A stretch of DNA of 64,000 nucleotides from Streptomyces sp. MRC013 (GCF_023614235.1 NZ_CP094264.1:3906001-3970000), one strand, 5' to 3'; shown: positions 18,172 through 26,969, counted from the stretch's first letter. Numbers and translations are program-made. The notes: generated by a model not told the origin, from the sequence alone.

Positions 18172-18243
18172 GGGTGCGTAGCTCAGGGGTAGAGCGCTGC
18201 TCTTACAAAGCAGATGTCGGCGGTTCGAACCCGTCCGCGCCCA
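18172..18243 (+). tRNA. tRNA-Val (anticodon UAC)
   Basis: 72-nt cloverleaf: acceptor GGGTGCG/CGCGCCC with one G-U pair at position 4, D stem GCTC/GAGC, anticodon stem CTGCT/AGCAG with loop CTTACAA (anticodon TAC, Val GUA codons), T arm GGCGG-TTCGAAC-CCGTC, discriminator A, no encoded CCA. Its 3' half from 18202 is the left attachment repeat of the integrated element, so the current 3' end is element-derived and still makes a complete tRNA. Confidence 0.93.
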
Positions 18244-18244
18244 C
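18202..18244 (+). repeat. attL
   Basis: 43-bp copy of the tRNA-Val anticodon-loop-to-3'-end segment. It matches 27977-28019 with a single difference in the T loop (C here, A at attR: TTCGAAC against TTCGAAA). Confidence 0.92.
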
Positions 18245-18264
18245 TTGATCGGCAGTACGCCGAA

Positions 18265-18302
18265 GGCCCAGGTCATCCGGGAGTTTTCCGGAGTCCTGGG
18301 CC
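18265..18302. terminator. Hairpin between attL and the integrase gene
   Basis: 8-bp outer stem (18265-18272 with 18295-18302) plus inner TCCGG/CCGGA stem around a GAGTTTT-containing loop. It can end the tRNA transcript from the left and the leftward integrase transcript from the right. Confidence 0.65.
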
Positions 18303-18340
18303 CTGTTCGTTTCCCCGCCGTCACGGGGCGGAGGAGGCGC

Positions 18341-18358
18341 CGTGCCACTCACGTGCCA
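18341..18358. repeat. Candidate integrase arm sites, left
   Basis: CGTGCCA at 18341-18347 and again at 18352-18358, an 11-bp period (one helical turn). The same pair with the same spacing occurs near attR at 27844-27861, as expected for integrase arm-type binding sites. Confidence 0.5.
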
Positions 18359-18382
18359 TATCGGGTCCACAACGAGTCCACA

Positions 18383-19501
18383 TCACCCGTCTTGATCGCG
18401 GGTCCTCCTGATCTGACGGTCGACGTGGTCGGCGATCTCCTGGTCACGACCGTTGACCAGATGCTGATAGATCAGCGCGGCCCGCACCGACGAGTGCCCC
18501 ATCCGGTGCATCAGCTCCCGCGTGGTCGCGCCACCGGTGGCCGCCAGGGTGTTGCCCGTGTGCCGCAGGTCGTGGAAGTGCACGTCACTCAGACCGGCGG
18601 AGGCGAGAGCGCGCAGCCAGATGCGGCGGAAGTTGTTGCGGCGCAGCATGCCGCCGCGGGGACCGACGAAGACCAGGCCGTTGCGGCCGGCCTCCGAGTA
18701 CTCGGACAGGTGGGCTTGCAGCTCCTCGACCAGCGAGGCCGGGAACACGACCGTACGGATGCCCGCCGCGCTTTTCGGCGTCTTGATCAGCAGGCCGTCC
18801 GTGCGCGTCTCGGCGGCAGCCCGGCGGACGGAGACGACGCGGCGTTCCAGGTCGACGTCATGCCGCTGGAGTGCGGCCAGCTCCCCGAACCGCAGCGACG
18901 TGAAGGCGGCGAGCAGGATCAACGCTCGGTAGCGCTCGGGGACGACGTCGGCGAGCCGGAACACCTCGGCGACCGTGAGGAAAGGACGCTCAGCCGTCTT
19001 CGTGGCACCGGCGCCCTTGATCCGGCACGGATTGCGTTGGATCAGTCCGTCGTCAACCGCCGTGTTCATGATCGCCCGAAGGATCTGGTACGCCTTCGCC
19101 GCGGTCGCTTCCCCTACACCGCTGTCGAGAAGGCCGGCACGCCAACGCCGGATCTGCGGTGTGCTGATGTCGCCCACGTTGATGTTGCGGAACGTCGGCA
19201 GGATGTGCAGCCGCAGTGCACTGCCGTTGCGCTCCCGTGTGGTCGCTGCGTAGTCGCGCTCCTTGAACCAGGCGTCGGCGTACGCCCCGAAGGGGACCTT
19301 GTCGTCCGGATTCTGCCAACGGCCCTCGATGATCTCGGCTTCCTTGCGGACCAGCCATCGGTCAGCGTCCGTCTGCGTCCCAAAGGTCTGGGGTGCCGCG
19401 CGGAGCAGCCCGTCAGGGTCTCGATAGCGCGCCTGAAAGCGTCCGGACGGCAGCTTGCGAACCGAGCCGAAACGCCGTTTCCTGCCCTTGCCGTTCGCCA
19501 T
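18383..19501 (-). CDS. int: Site-specific tyrosine recombinase (AICE integrase)
   Basis: 372 residues, full length for the family. ATG 19501 overlaps the excisionase stop by one base (TGATG). An N-terminal arm-binding part (RRFGSVRKLPSGRFQARYRDPDG) and a SAM-like core-binding domain are followed by the catalytic domain with Arg in TSLRFGELAAL (about 203), HDLRHTGNT (about 311) and the H-x-x-[7]-Y box GHSSVRAALIYQH (Tyr about 345). It inserts and, with Xis, excises the element at tRNA-Val. It lies immediately inside attL, as in pSAM2. Confidence 0.95.
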   Translation of the reverse strand: MANGKGRKRRFGSVRKLPSGRFQARYRDPDGLLRAAPQTFGTQTDADRWLVRKEAEIIEGRWQNPDDKVPFGAYADAWFKERDYAATTRERNGSALRLHILPTFRNINVGDISTPQIRRWRAGLLDSGVGEATAAKAYQILRAIMNTAVDDGLIQRNPCRIKGAGATKTAERPFLTVAEVFRLADVVPERYRALILLAAFTSLRFGELAALQRHDVDLERRVVSVRRAAAETRTDGLLIKTPKSAAGIRTVVFPASLVEELQAHLSEYSEAGRNGLVFVGPRGGMLRRNNFRRIWLRALASAGLSDVHFHDLRHTGNTLAATGGATTRELMHRMGHSSVRAALIYQHLVNGRDQEIADHVDRQIRRTRDQDG

Positions 19502-19716
19502 CAGGCCACCGCCCTGTACGCCGTCTCACGACCCGACGAAATCGGTGACACGGTGTTCGCCAGGACGAATGACTCCAAGGCATTTTCCGGAATGCGCACA
19601 TGACGGCCGACCTTGACGAACACGATGCGACGTTCGGCGATCAAGCGTCGCGGGAAGCGTTCCGTCGTCCCGAGGTACTCGGCGACTTCGGCAACGCTCA
19701 GCAGCCGGTCCTTCAT
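19501..19716 (-). CDS. xis: Excisionase (MerR-like winged HTH)
   Basis: 71 residues: MKDRLLSVAEVAEYLGTTERF begins an excisionase-type helix-turn-helix (residues about 5-25), then ERRIVFVKVGRHVRIPENAL forms the wing that ends in a helix. It overlaps rep (ATGA) at its start and int at its stop, so rep, xis and int are co-translated, the usual AICE arrangement. It bends attachment-site DNA and directs Int toward excision. Confidence 0.9.
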   Translation of the reverse strand: MKDRLLSVAEVAEYLGTTERFPRRLIAERRIVFVKVGRHVRIPENALESFVLANTVSPISSGRETAYRAVA

Positions 19717-21104
19717 GCTGCGGCTCCTTCCAGGTCGAGTTCGGCGCGGATTTCGCGGGCGGTTTCGCGGTTGTGTTGGAGGTCGCGGCGGATGGTGGCG
19801 GCGAGCCAGGACTCTCCGGGGGTGTGGCCGTGGCCGGCGTAGGTCCAGTGGGCGACGACGAGCGTGGTTGCTTCGGGGTGGTCGTCGGGGTCGGGCAGGC
19901 CGAGGGCGGCGCGTTGTTCGGCGGCGCGGTAGTCGGCGCGGGTCTGGCGCAGGGCGGTGAGGGTGGTGGAGTAGCGGCGGGACTTGGTGGAGAAGTGGCC
20001 GCGGAAGCCGAGCATGTGGGCCCAGTCGCGTAGCTTGCGGTCGGGGTACAGCGGGTGGAGGTCGAGGCAGGCTTCGATCAGGCGCCGGGGATGCTCCGGC
20101 ACACCGAGCAGGTCGAGGGCTTCCTTGTTGCCGATGCGGTGGTCGACGGTGCCGGTGGTCTCCGCGGCTTTGGTGGCGTACTTGGCGACGTAGGAGGCGA
20201 CGGCCTGTTCGTTGATCTCCTCGCCGTCGCCGAAGGCGCCGATGGGCTGGATGTCGAGCTGGGTGCCCCAGCGCAGCGTCCGGGCGGGTTGGTTCCCGGC
20301 GTCGGGGACGTCGACGTGGACGCGGGCGGCGGCGGCCCGGGTGGCGTCGGTGAGCAGGTTGAGCGTCGCCCAGGCAGGCGGCGGTGTGTCGGGTCCGTCG
20401 GGGCCGTCGAAGCGGATCACGGCGTGGAAGTGGACGGCGCCACGTTTCTGGTACTCGGCGACCTTGCCGAAGGAGACCCGGGAGGCTTCACGGGCGGCCT
20501 TTTGGGTGAGGCCGGCGCGGCGGGCGATCTCGCGGCGGAGGTAGATCGTGAAGTAGCGCCACAGCTCGGAGGCGTGGTTGTTCCACAGCACCGCGCCCGC
20601 GTAGTCGTACGTCGCCGGGTCGAGCGCGGTGCCCAGTTCGGGGGCGTCTTCGGCGTGGCGGGTGCCGCAGGCGCAGGGGCGGTTTCCGGGCCGGTTGTGG
20701 ACGGGGCCGAAGGAAGGGGCGGTGAGGGTGGCGAAGACCCGCGGGTGGTCGCGCACGGTGTCGGGGGTGCCCTTGGCGGGGTCGCCGACGAGTCCGGCGC
20801 GGATCAGGTGGTAGGTGTCGCCGGCGTAGGTCCAGGCGCAGGCCGGGCAGCGCGAGGCGCGGCGGTTGCCGCAGGCCACGCGGAGGCGTCCGCCGGGTTC
20901 GGTGTCGGTGGAGTAGTGATGCAGAACCTGACCCGTGGCGGCATCCCGGGTAATGGTCTGGCCCTGGAGGTGGATGGGGGCGGCGCATCCACCGGTGCGG
21001 CGGATCTGGTCTTGGAGGCGGTCGAAGCCGGGGGACCCGGCCAGCCTCACCACGTCGGCGAGGGTGGCCGGGTCCAGGCCCGCCGCGGTGGCGGGGTTGC
21101 TCAC
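19713..21104 (-). CDS. AICE replication initiator (RepSA-like)
   Basis: 463 residues. GTG 21104 follows a strong GGAAGGAGG. The N-terminal half has a zinc-binding cluster (CGNRRASRCPACAWTYAGD, then CACGTRHAED). The rolling-circle HUH signature is visible as FHAVIRFDGPDG preceded by KRGAVHFHAV, and YVAKYATKAAE carries the candidate catalytic tyrosine around 285-295. It nicks the double-strand origin and starts rolling-circle replication of the excised circle. Stop and start overlap with xis downstream and the 56-residue gene upstream. Confidence 0.88.
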   Translation of the reverse strand: MSNPATAAGLDPATLADVVRLAGSPGFDRLQDQIRRTGGCAAPIHLQGQTITRDAATGQVLHHYSTDTEPGGRLRVACGNRRASRCPACAWTYAGDTYHLIRAGLVGDPAKGTPDTVRDHPRVFATLTAPSFGPVHNRPGNRPCACGTRHAEDAPELGTALDPATYDYAGAVLWNNHASELWRYFTIYLRREIARRAGLTQKAAREASRVSFGKVAEYQKRGAVHFHAVIRFDGPDGPDTPPPAWATLNLLTDATRAAAARVHVDVPDAGNQPARTLRWGTQLDIQPIGAFGDGEEINEQAVASYVAKYATKAAETTGTVDHRIGNKEALDLLGVPEHPRRLIEACLDLHPLYPDRKLRDWAHMLGFRGHFSTKSRRYSTTLTALRQTRADYRAAEQRAALGLPDPDDHPEATTLVVAHWTYAGHGHTPGESWLAATIRRDLQHNRETAREIRAELDLEGAAA

Positions 21105-21271
21105 GCGTTGTCCTCCTTCCGGGGGTGGGTGTCGTTCCACTGCTCGGCGCAGACCTTGTGGACGGGCTTGCCGCGGTCGGAGCGCAAGGGGGTGGGCCGG
21201 GTGCAGATCACGCAGGGCTTGTCGCCGGAGTGGTCGTAGTGGTCGGCGGAGCGCCAGTTCAACAGGGCCAT
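21101..21271 (-). CDS. Small AICE protein with Cys/His motif (56 aa)
   Basis: ATG 21271 gives MALLNWRSADHYDHSG; the stop overlaps the GTG of rep (GTGA), so the pair is coupled. CVICTRPTPLRSDRGKPVHK followed by VC holds C-x-x-C and H-x-x-C, a possible single zinc site. It is found only by its place in the transfer operon; function unknown. Confidence 0.7.
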   Translation of the reverse strand: MALLNWRSADHYDHSGDKPCVICTRPTPLRSDRGKPVHKVCAEQWNDTHPRKEDNA

Positions 21272-21276
21272 GGCGG

Positions 21277-21459
21277 TCACTTCCCGACGTGAACGCGGAC
21301 GGCGGCGGGGGTGGTGCGGCCGGTGCCCCGGCAGGTGGGGCAGGCGACGCGGAGGGTGGCGCGGGAGCCGTCGGCCGCCTGAAGGCCGGTGGTGATGGTG
21401 GCGGTGGCGAAGCCGTCGCAGTCGCGGCACACGCGCGACGCCGGGGTGTGCTGAGGCAT
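21277..21459 (-). CDS. Small DnaJ-type zinc-finger protein (60 aa)
   Basis: ATG 21459 (MPQHTPASRVCRDCDGFA) has GGGAG upstream. Two C-x-x-C pairs (CRDC and CPTCRGTGRT) resemble half of a DnaJ zinc finger. Five bases separate it from the next gene, in the same leftward operon. Such proteins are frequent in Streptomyces integrative elements; role unknown. Confidence 0.7.
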   Translation of the reverse strand: MPQHTPASRVCRDCDGFATATITTGLQAADGSRATLRVACPTCRGTGRTTPAAVRVHVGK

Positions 21460-21554
21460 GATGGGGTCTCCCTTTCGGGTCCGGTGGATCTGGAAGTGGC
21501 CCAGGCGCCCCGGGGCGGCGGAAGTTTGGCGACCGAGGCCGCCCCGGGGGCCGC

Positions 21555-21797
21555 TCAACGGCGGCGCCAAGTGCGGCGCGGCGGGTTGATGGGCGGGAGC
21601 GCGTCGTACGCTTCCTGGCCGTGCTGGAACGAGGCGGCGTCCGCATCGGTCTGAGCGGTGTTGGTGTACTCGCGGCCGATGCGGCGCATGGTCTTGCGGT
21701 CGCCGTGGCGGCGGGCGATGGCGAACTCACGGCCCATCTCGGCCATGGCCGGGTTCGCCGGGGTCTCGCTGTCCTTCTTGCGGTTGAACAGGCCCAT
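21555..21797 (-). CDS. Hypothetical AICE protein (80 aa)
   Basis: MGLFNRKKDSETPANP leads into a charged helical segment (AEMGREFAIARRHGDRKTMR) and a Pro/Arg-rich end. No known domain. It shares the leftward operon with the Spd-like gene 12 bp upstream. Confidence 0.65.
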   Translation of the reverse strand: MGLFNRKKDSETPANPAMAEMGREFAIARRHGDRKTMRRIGREYTNTAQTDADAASFQHGQEAYDALPPINPPRRTWRRR

Positions 21798-21809
21798 GAC
21801 GGGTTCCTT

Positions 21810-22115
21810 TCAGCGGTGGTTGTTGTCCTTCAGGAGCAGGCGCAGCACGACGGCGACCAAGGCGACCGAAGCCGCGGTGACGGCGACCGCCAGGAGCGTG
21901 GAGACCAGGACCGTGCCGACGACGAGGACGGCGGCGGTGCCGGTGGCGACGGCGGCGGGCGTGATCTGAACCGTGGCGCGCGACGGCGGCAGGGCCGGGG
22001 TAGGCGGCACCGCGGCCGGGGCGGGAACGGCCGACGGAGTCGCGGTGGCGCCGGTCGGCTGGAGCGGGACGGGCGCGGTGGCGGTGTCGGGCGGCGGGTA
22101 CTTCGGGGTGAACAC
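21810..22115 (-). CDS. Spread-type membrane protein (SpdA/SpdB-like)
   Basis: 101 residues from GTG 22115 (MFTPKYPPPD). A proline-rich N-terminal half of about 45 residues precedes two hydrophobic helices (AAVLVVGTVLVSTLLAV and SVALVAVVLRLLL), ending in a short charged tail. Small membrane Spd proteins assist plasmid spread through the mycelium after transfer. Assigned by size, topology and place in the operon. Confidence 0.7.
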   Translation of the reverse strand: MFTPKYPPPDTATAPVPLQPTGATATPSAVPAPAAVPPTPALPPSRATVQITPAAVATGTAAVLVVGTVLVSTLLAVAVTAASVALVAVVLRLLLKDNNHR

Positions 22116-22127
22116 GGCTTGTCTCCT

Positions 22128-22316
22128 TCAGGCGTTGCAGCGGTGGGTACGGGCGGCGAGTTCGGCGGCGGGCCGGTTGTGGTAGTCGGCGGAGAAGTCG
22201 CAGCCGGGGGCGGTGCACACGGCCGTGTGCTTGGTCCGCCCGCGGCCGTCGTAGTGACTGCCGACCCGGACCGGGCCGATGCGGATCACGTCGTAGAAGC
22301 GGTTCGGACGCGCCAT
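22128..22316 (-). CDS. Mobile-element transfer protein (62 aa)
   Basis: ATG 22316 gives MARPNRFYDVIRIGPVRVG, the typical start of a short family called mobile element transfer proteins in Streptomyces. It has HTAVCTAPGCDFSADYHN, with a C-x(4)-C pair, and ends THRCNA, a likely small zinc finger. It lies between two other small transfer genes. Confidence 0.75.
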   Translation of the reverse strand: MARPNRFYDVIRIGPVRVGSHYDGRGRTKHTAVCTAPGCDFSADYHNRPAAELAARTHRCNA

Positions 22317-22321
22317 GGCGG

Positions 22322-22498
22322 TCAGACCTTGCCGACGAAGTCGTCGGCGTGGTCGGTGAGCCACTGCCTGATTTCGGGGTGCTCATCCTCGGTGGCCCGG
22401 TTGATGGCTGCCTCCGCGATGGCGACGGCTTCCACGAGCTGGTTGTTGCGGGTCAGTTCGGCCGAGCGCTCCAGGGCGCAGCGGATGGACGGACGCAT
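22322..22498 (-). CDS. Hypothetical AICE protein (58 aa)
   Basis: MRPSIRCALERSAELTRNN continues as an all-helical acidic protein (VEAVAIAEAAINRATEDEH). It sits five bases ahead of the mobile-element transfer gene and 16 bases after the DUF2637 gene. No domain recognised. Confidence 0.65.
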   Translation of the reverse strand: MRPSIRCALERSAELTRNNQLVEAVAIAEAAINRATEDEHPEIRQWLTDHADDFVGKV

Positions 22499-22514
22499 AG
22501 TGCGGTTCTCCTGT

Positions 22515-23222
<708 letters not shown>

Positions 23223-23299
23223 GATTCACCTCCTTTCAGACATGGCAGGGGTAGGGACCTGGCGCGAGATACGGCCGCGCCGACCGTCGAACAAGGGGG

Positions 23300-24645
23300 T
23301 TAGTCGGTGACGGGCACCGGCTTGACCAGCGGCACGGCATCGGCCGCCGGCGCGGCGGAGACGATCGGCCGGTAGGGGACCAGGGCCGCAAGGCGCGGGG
23401 TCAGGTCCGCGTACCGGGCGCAGATCGCGGCGACCTTGGCCGCGCTCAGCTCGGGGGTACGGATGCGGGACCAGCCGCCGGAGGAGTCACCGGCCACCGC
23501 AACACCGGGCCGGTCCGGCGGGATCGCGGTCACCGCCATGACCGCATCAGGGGCGATATCGCCAAGGCCCATGTCGGCGGTCTGCTTGTCGTTGACCCGG
23601 TGCACGACCCGCCCGGTGAGCTGGGCGCGCAGCGTGGTGGCGCCCTTGCCGAGGTCCGAGCCGAAGCGCTGGCCGCACACCTCCAGGAAGATGCCGGCCG
23701 CACGAGCCATCTGACCCATGCGGATCATCTGCATGACCATCCGGTCCCGGCGTTCCTCATCCTTCTTCCCCGCCACGAGAAACAGCTCCGCCACCTCATC
23801 CACCAGGACCACGACCGGCACCGGCCGCACCCGCTCGGGCAGCGCCCACACATCGGCCGCGCCATGCTCGCTGAGCAGGTCGAAACGCGCTTCCATCTCG
23901 CCCACCAGCGCATCCAGCACCCCGGACGCTTCCTCGGGGGTAATGGCCAGGGCCGACAGGCGGGGCGCGTATCCGCGCTGCTCGACCCCGCGCTTGCAGT
24001 CGATCCCCACCAGCGCCACCGGCAACCGGGCCAGCCCGGCGACGAGGTTGCGCTGATACATCGACTTGCCCGACTGGTTCGCCCCCAGCGTCAGCGCGTG
24101 CGGCACCTTCAGGTAGTCCCGCACGAACGCCGTACCGTCCTCCCGCAGCGCCACCGGCACCCTCATCGACCCCGAGGGGAGACGGCGCGGCATCTTCACC
24201 CGCCGCAGCACGTCATAGCCCGTCATCCGCAGCTCGACGAACCCCGGCCGGGTCTCCACCACGTTCACCGAGTGCACCCCCAGGCATGCCGCAGCCGCTC
24301 AGAGGCCGCCACCACATCCGCAGGCTCAAGACCGGCCGGAAGACGCAGCGTGACCCGCATCCCGGTCGCCGAGCCCCGCACGCGCCGGATCTTCGGCGGC
24401 ACCGGCTGAACGTCCGCGCGGCGGGCGACGGTGCGGACCATGAACGCCCGCAGACGCGACGGCTGCACCGTCAACCCGCACACGTCCATCGTCGAGCGGT
24501 ACGTCACCGCGAACCGCACCCGCGCCACCGGCAGACCCACCAGCGACCAGAACACCCGCGGCGCCCGGACCCTCGCGTAGCCCAGACCACCACCGGCACC
24601 GGCCAGCGGAAGGCCGACCTCCCATAACGTCGACAGGTCCGACAC
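23300..24645 (-). CDS. FtsK/SpoIIIE-type DNA translocase (TraSA-like), split by a one-base frameshift
   Basis: Single-protein conjugation pump that moves double-stranded DNA between hyphae. Two frames are needed: GTG 24645 to stop 24265 (126 aa, MSDLSTLWEVGLPLAG, ends RHAWGCTR), and from GTG 24277 onward (325 aa). Together they give about 450 residues, the normal length, and the join RHAWG+VHSVNVVETRPG matches the family if the C-run at 24277-24281 had one more base. Walker A GANQSGKS and Walker B VVVLVDEVAEL are in the second part, with LRAQLTGRVVHRVND further on. The second frame could reinitiate at its overlapping GTG, so function is not excluded. Confidence 0.88.
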
Positions 24646-24647
24646 GA

Positions 24648-24980
24648 TCAGGCACCCACCGGCGTGATGGCGACCGCGCGGAACGAGATCCCGTGCCGCG
24701 TCTGCCCGTTGAACGTGTTCTCCCAGTCCCGCGCCTTCAGCCCGATCACCGTCACCGGCATCCCCGGCGTCAGCCCCTCCGGGATACCGGTCTCCGGGAC
24801 GGTCACCTGGTACAGGTTCCCCTCACCCTCGTCCGAGATCAGCAGGCCCACCGTGGACAGACCCGCACCGGTCTCCCGGTCCACCGCCCGCTCACCGGTC
24901 TGCTTGTTCACCAGCTTCGGCACCGGAGCCGTGGCCACGAACACCACGGCAGTCGACGTGTCCACCTTGAACGACGGCAT
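24648..24980 (-). CDS. SCO3933-type regulatory protein of the AICE
   Basis: 110 residues from ATG 24980 with AAAGGAG 8 nt upstream. MPSFKVDTSTAVVFVATAPVPK begins a beta-rich OB-like protein (VNKQTGERAVDRETGAG, GMPVTVIGLKARDWE). This short family is always the first gene of the transfer operon in such elements and is called a regulatory protein, though direct evidence is thin. It is the first gene downstream of the operator-controlled promoter at 25050-25078; traSA starts inside its stop region. Confidence 0.75.
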   Translation of the reverse strand: MPSFKVDTSTAVVFVATAPVPKLVNKQTGERAVDRETGAGLSTVGLLISDEGEGNLYQVTVPETGIPEGLTPGMPVTVIGLKARDWENTFNGQTRHGISFRAVAITPVGA

Positions 24981-25015
24981 GATCTCTCCTTTGAGATGGC
25001 AGGAAGGGTCTAGAC

Positions 25016-25078
25016 GACCAACTTGGCTATCCCCGTTGGTCATGTCTCCAAGTTAGAAGACATGGCTAGCCATGTCAA
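25016..25078 (-). promoter_or_regulatory. Promoter of the leftward transfer operon with two operator-like repeats
   Basis: Reading leftward, TTGACA (25078-25073), a 17-bp spacer and TAACTT (25055-25050) form a near-consensus promoter. The perfect 18-bp palindrome GACATGGCTAGCCATGTC (25059-25076) covers the spacer and most of the -35. Just downstream lies a second inverted repeat, GACCAAC (25016-25022) and GTTGGTC (25035-25041). The likely ligand is the divergently encoded GntR/KorSA-like protein. Confidence 0.75.
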
Positions 25079-25132
25079 CAACATGACTGCCGTGACTGTC
25101 TTGCTAGAGGCGACTCGCCTACCATCAACCTC

Positions 25133-25999
25133 ATGACCTTTGTCCCCGAGCCCCTCGACCCAGACGACGACCGAGCACCCTACGAGCAGGTGGCCAGCAG
25201 TCTTGGAGCCGCCATCCGGACCCGTCGACTGGCCCCTGGTGAAAAGCTCCCGTCCCATAAGGAGCTGACGGAGCTGTACGGCTTCGCACGGGCGACGATC
25301 CAGCGCGCGTTGCGGGATCTCGAAGATGAGGGACTTGTGGTCTCCCGCAAAGGCAGCGGGGTCTACGTCCGCAACCGGACGGAAAGGCCGGCGGGGCTAC
25401 GGCCCTATGTCGAGCAGGCTTTCGCGAAGGACCACGTCACCATCGACTTCGCCGGGTTCTCCAGCGAGACCTTGCATGGTGCACTGCAAGAACCACTTGA
25501 CAAGATCCGCATCGGAAGGCTGACCCCGTCAAGCATCACCATGCGGATACTCGTTCCGGACATGTCGGTACCGCAGGCCGCCCCGGTACGGATGGCGGAC
25601 GGAGCGGACGACAAGCGGTTGCGAGACCGTATGCACGACATCATGGTCGGCTACACCCGCAGCATTCGGGACGCGATTACCGAGCTGGAGCACCTGGGGT
25701 TGGTTGCCGAGACCCGGATCAACGTCCGTGTCCACAGCGGCACGCAGTTCTTCAAGCTGTACGTGATTAACGGCGAAGACGCGTTTTTCGGGTACTACCC
25801 GATCCGCCCCAACAAGGTCGTCGCCCAAGGCGAGACGATCGAAATCTACGACCTTGTGGGCAAGGACACGACGCTCTTCCACCACTCGATCAACGATGGC
25901 GAGTCCTCCAGCGGGGCCCAGCAGGTCCAGCAGGCCGGCATGTGGTTCAACAGCGTCTGGGAGACGATCGGAAGGGACTTCGACCTTGACGCACGATGA
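25133..25999 (+). CDS. GntR-family transcriptional repressor (KorSA-like)
   Basis: 288 residues from ATG 25133. Residues 15-80 are the GntR winged HTH (APYEQVASSLGAAIRTRRL, LPSHKELTELYGFARATI, LEDEGLVVSRKGSGVYVR). The C-terminal 200 residues (MHDIMVGYTRSIRDAITEL, FFGYYPIRPNKVVAQG, KDTTLFHHSINDG) form a distinct ligand or dimerisation domain, larger than in KorSA of pSAM2. It is divergent from the transfer operon and very likely binds the palindrome in between. Its end overlaps the HAD gene, so regulator and HAD form one operon. Base composition is less GC-rich than the chromosome. Confidence 0.85.
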   Translation: MTFVPEPLDPDDDRAPYEQVASSLGAAIRTRRLAPGEKLPSHKELTELYGFARATIQRALRDLEDEGLVVSRKGSGVYVRNRTERPAGLRPYVEQAFAKDHVTIDFAGFSSETLHGALQEPLDKIRIGRLTPSSITMRILVPDMSVPQAAPVRMADGADDKRLRDRMHDIMVGYTRSIRDAITELEHLGLVAETRINVRVHSGTQFFKLYVINGEDAFFGYYPIRPNKVVAQGETIEIYDLVGKDTTLFHHSINDGESSSGAQQVQQAGMWFNSVWETIGRDFDLDAR

Positions 26000-26678
26000 C
26001 CGACTCCCGGAGGTCCTCGCCAACGCAGGCGTGATCTTCTTCGACTTCGACGGGCCTGTGTGCGACGTGTTCGCCGGGCTCCCCGCTTCCGAAGTCGCCA
26101 AACAGCTCACCGTGCTCTTGGCTACCAAGGACGCAGCCGCGGGCGCGAAGGCCGCCGAGACCGACGACCCGATCGAGGTTCTGCGCATCGCACACGAGGC
26201 CGACGCAGAGTTGGGCCAGGAAGTGGAGGCGGCTTTGACGGCGGCGGAGGTGGAAGCCGTCGCGGTGGCTGGCCCGCCGACGCCGGGAGCAGCGGAAGCC
26301 CTCCAAGCCGTGAAATCCTCGGGCCGGGCAGTGGCGGTGGTGAGCAACAACTCTGCCGAGTGCGTCCAGCGCTTCCTGAAAACCCACGGACTGGAAGGGT
26401 ACGTCGTGCGGATCGTCGGCCGACCGGCCGGGCAACCCCACCTGATGAAGCCCAACCCGTTCCCACTCATCACAGCGGCCGAGCAGATGCATATGGACGT
26501 CACGAACTGCACCCTGATCGGTGACTCGCTCACAGACATCCAGGCTGCCCACGCAACCGGGACGACAGCCATCGGCTACGTCAACAAGCCCCACAAGGCC
26601 GACCTCTTCGCGGAAGCGCAAGCCGACGCCATCACGGACGACATGCACGCCATCGCCAACGCACTCACCACGGCGTAG
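25986..26678 (+). CDS. HAD-superfamily hydrolase-like protein coupled to the GntR gene
   Basis: 230 residues. Start TTG 25986 (MTHDDRLPEVLANAG) is inside the GntR gene, with GGAAGGG 10 nt upstream; no ATG or GTG gives the motif-complete product. HAD motif I is FFDFDGPVCDVF (Asp20, Asp22), motif II VSNNSAE near 118, motif III Lys in LMKPNPFP near 157, motif IV GDSLTDIQAAH near 178. It resembles phosphoglycolate-phosphatase-type HADs. A truncated relative lies outside attR (28475-28995), so it is a recurrent cargo of this element type. Substrate unknown. Confidence 0.82.
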   Translation: MTHDDRLPEVLANAGVIFFDFDGPVCDVFAGLPASEVAKQLTVLLATKDAAAGAKAAETDDPIEVLRIAHEADAELGQEVEAALTAAEVEAVAVAGPPTPGAAEALQAVKSSGRAVAVVSNNSAECVQRFLKTHGLEGYVVRIVGRPAGQPHLMKPNPFPLITAAEQMHMDVTNCTLIGDSLTDIQAAHATGTTAIGYVNKPHKADLFAEAQADAITDDMHAIANALTTA

Positions 26679-26734
26679 CCGAAGAGCAGCGGAGACCTGT
26701 TACAGGTTTCTCTACCTCATCAAGCCCCGGCTGC

Positions 26735-26801
26735 GCTCCGCTCCGCCGGGCGGGCTCCCGGCTCCGCTCCGCGCGACGCTCCTGCCTCCGGCCCGCTCCG
26801 C
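26735..26801. repeat. Cluster of five GCTCCGC heptamers
   Basis: GCTCCGC starts at 26735, 26740, 26761, 26766 and 26795, two pairs with a 5-bp offset and one single. Clustered short direct repeats are the recognition sites of TraB-type translocases in Streptomyces plasmids, so this is a candidate clt-like site; the assignment is inference. Confidence 0.5.
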
Positions 26802-26969
26802 GCGGGCTGCGCCGACGCCCGCCCACAGGTGGACAGGGCCGAAGGCCATGAGCCGAGCACCGTCCGCACAGTCACGGTCAAAGCCTGATGCCTCCGGCGG
26901 GGGATCGGCCGGCACCGGGATGGCGGGGGCGCCGTCCCCGGCTGCGGGTCCGTAAGGGCGTGCGTGGGG

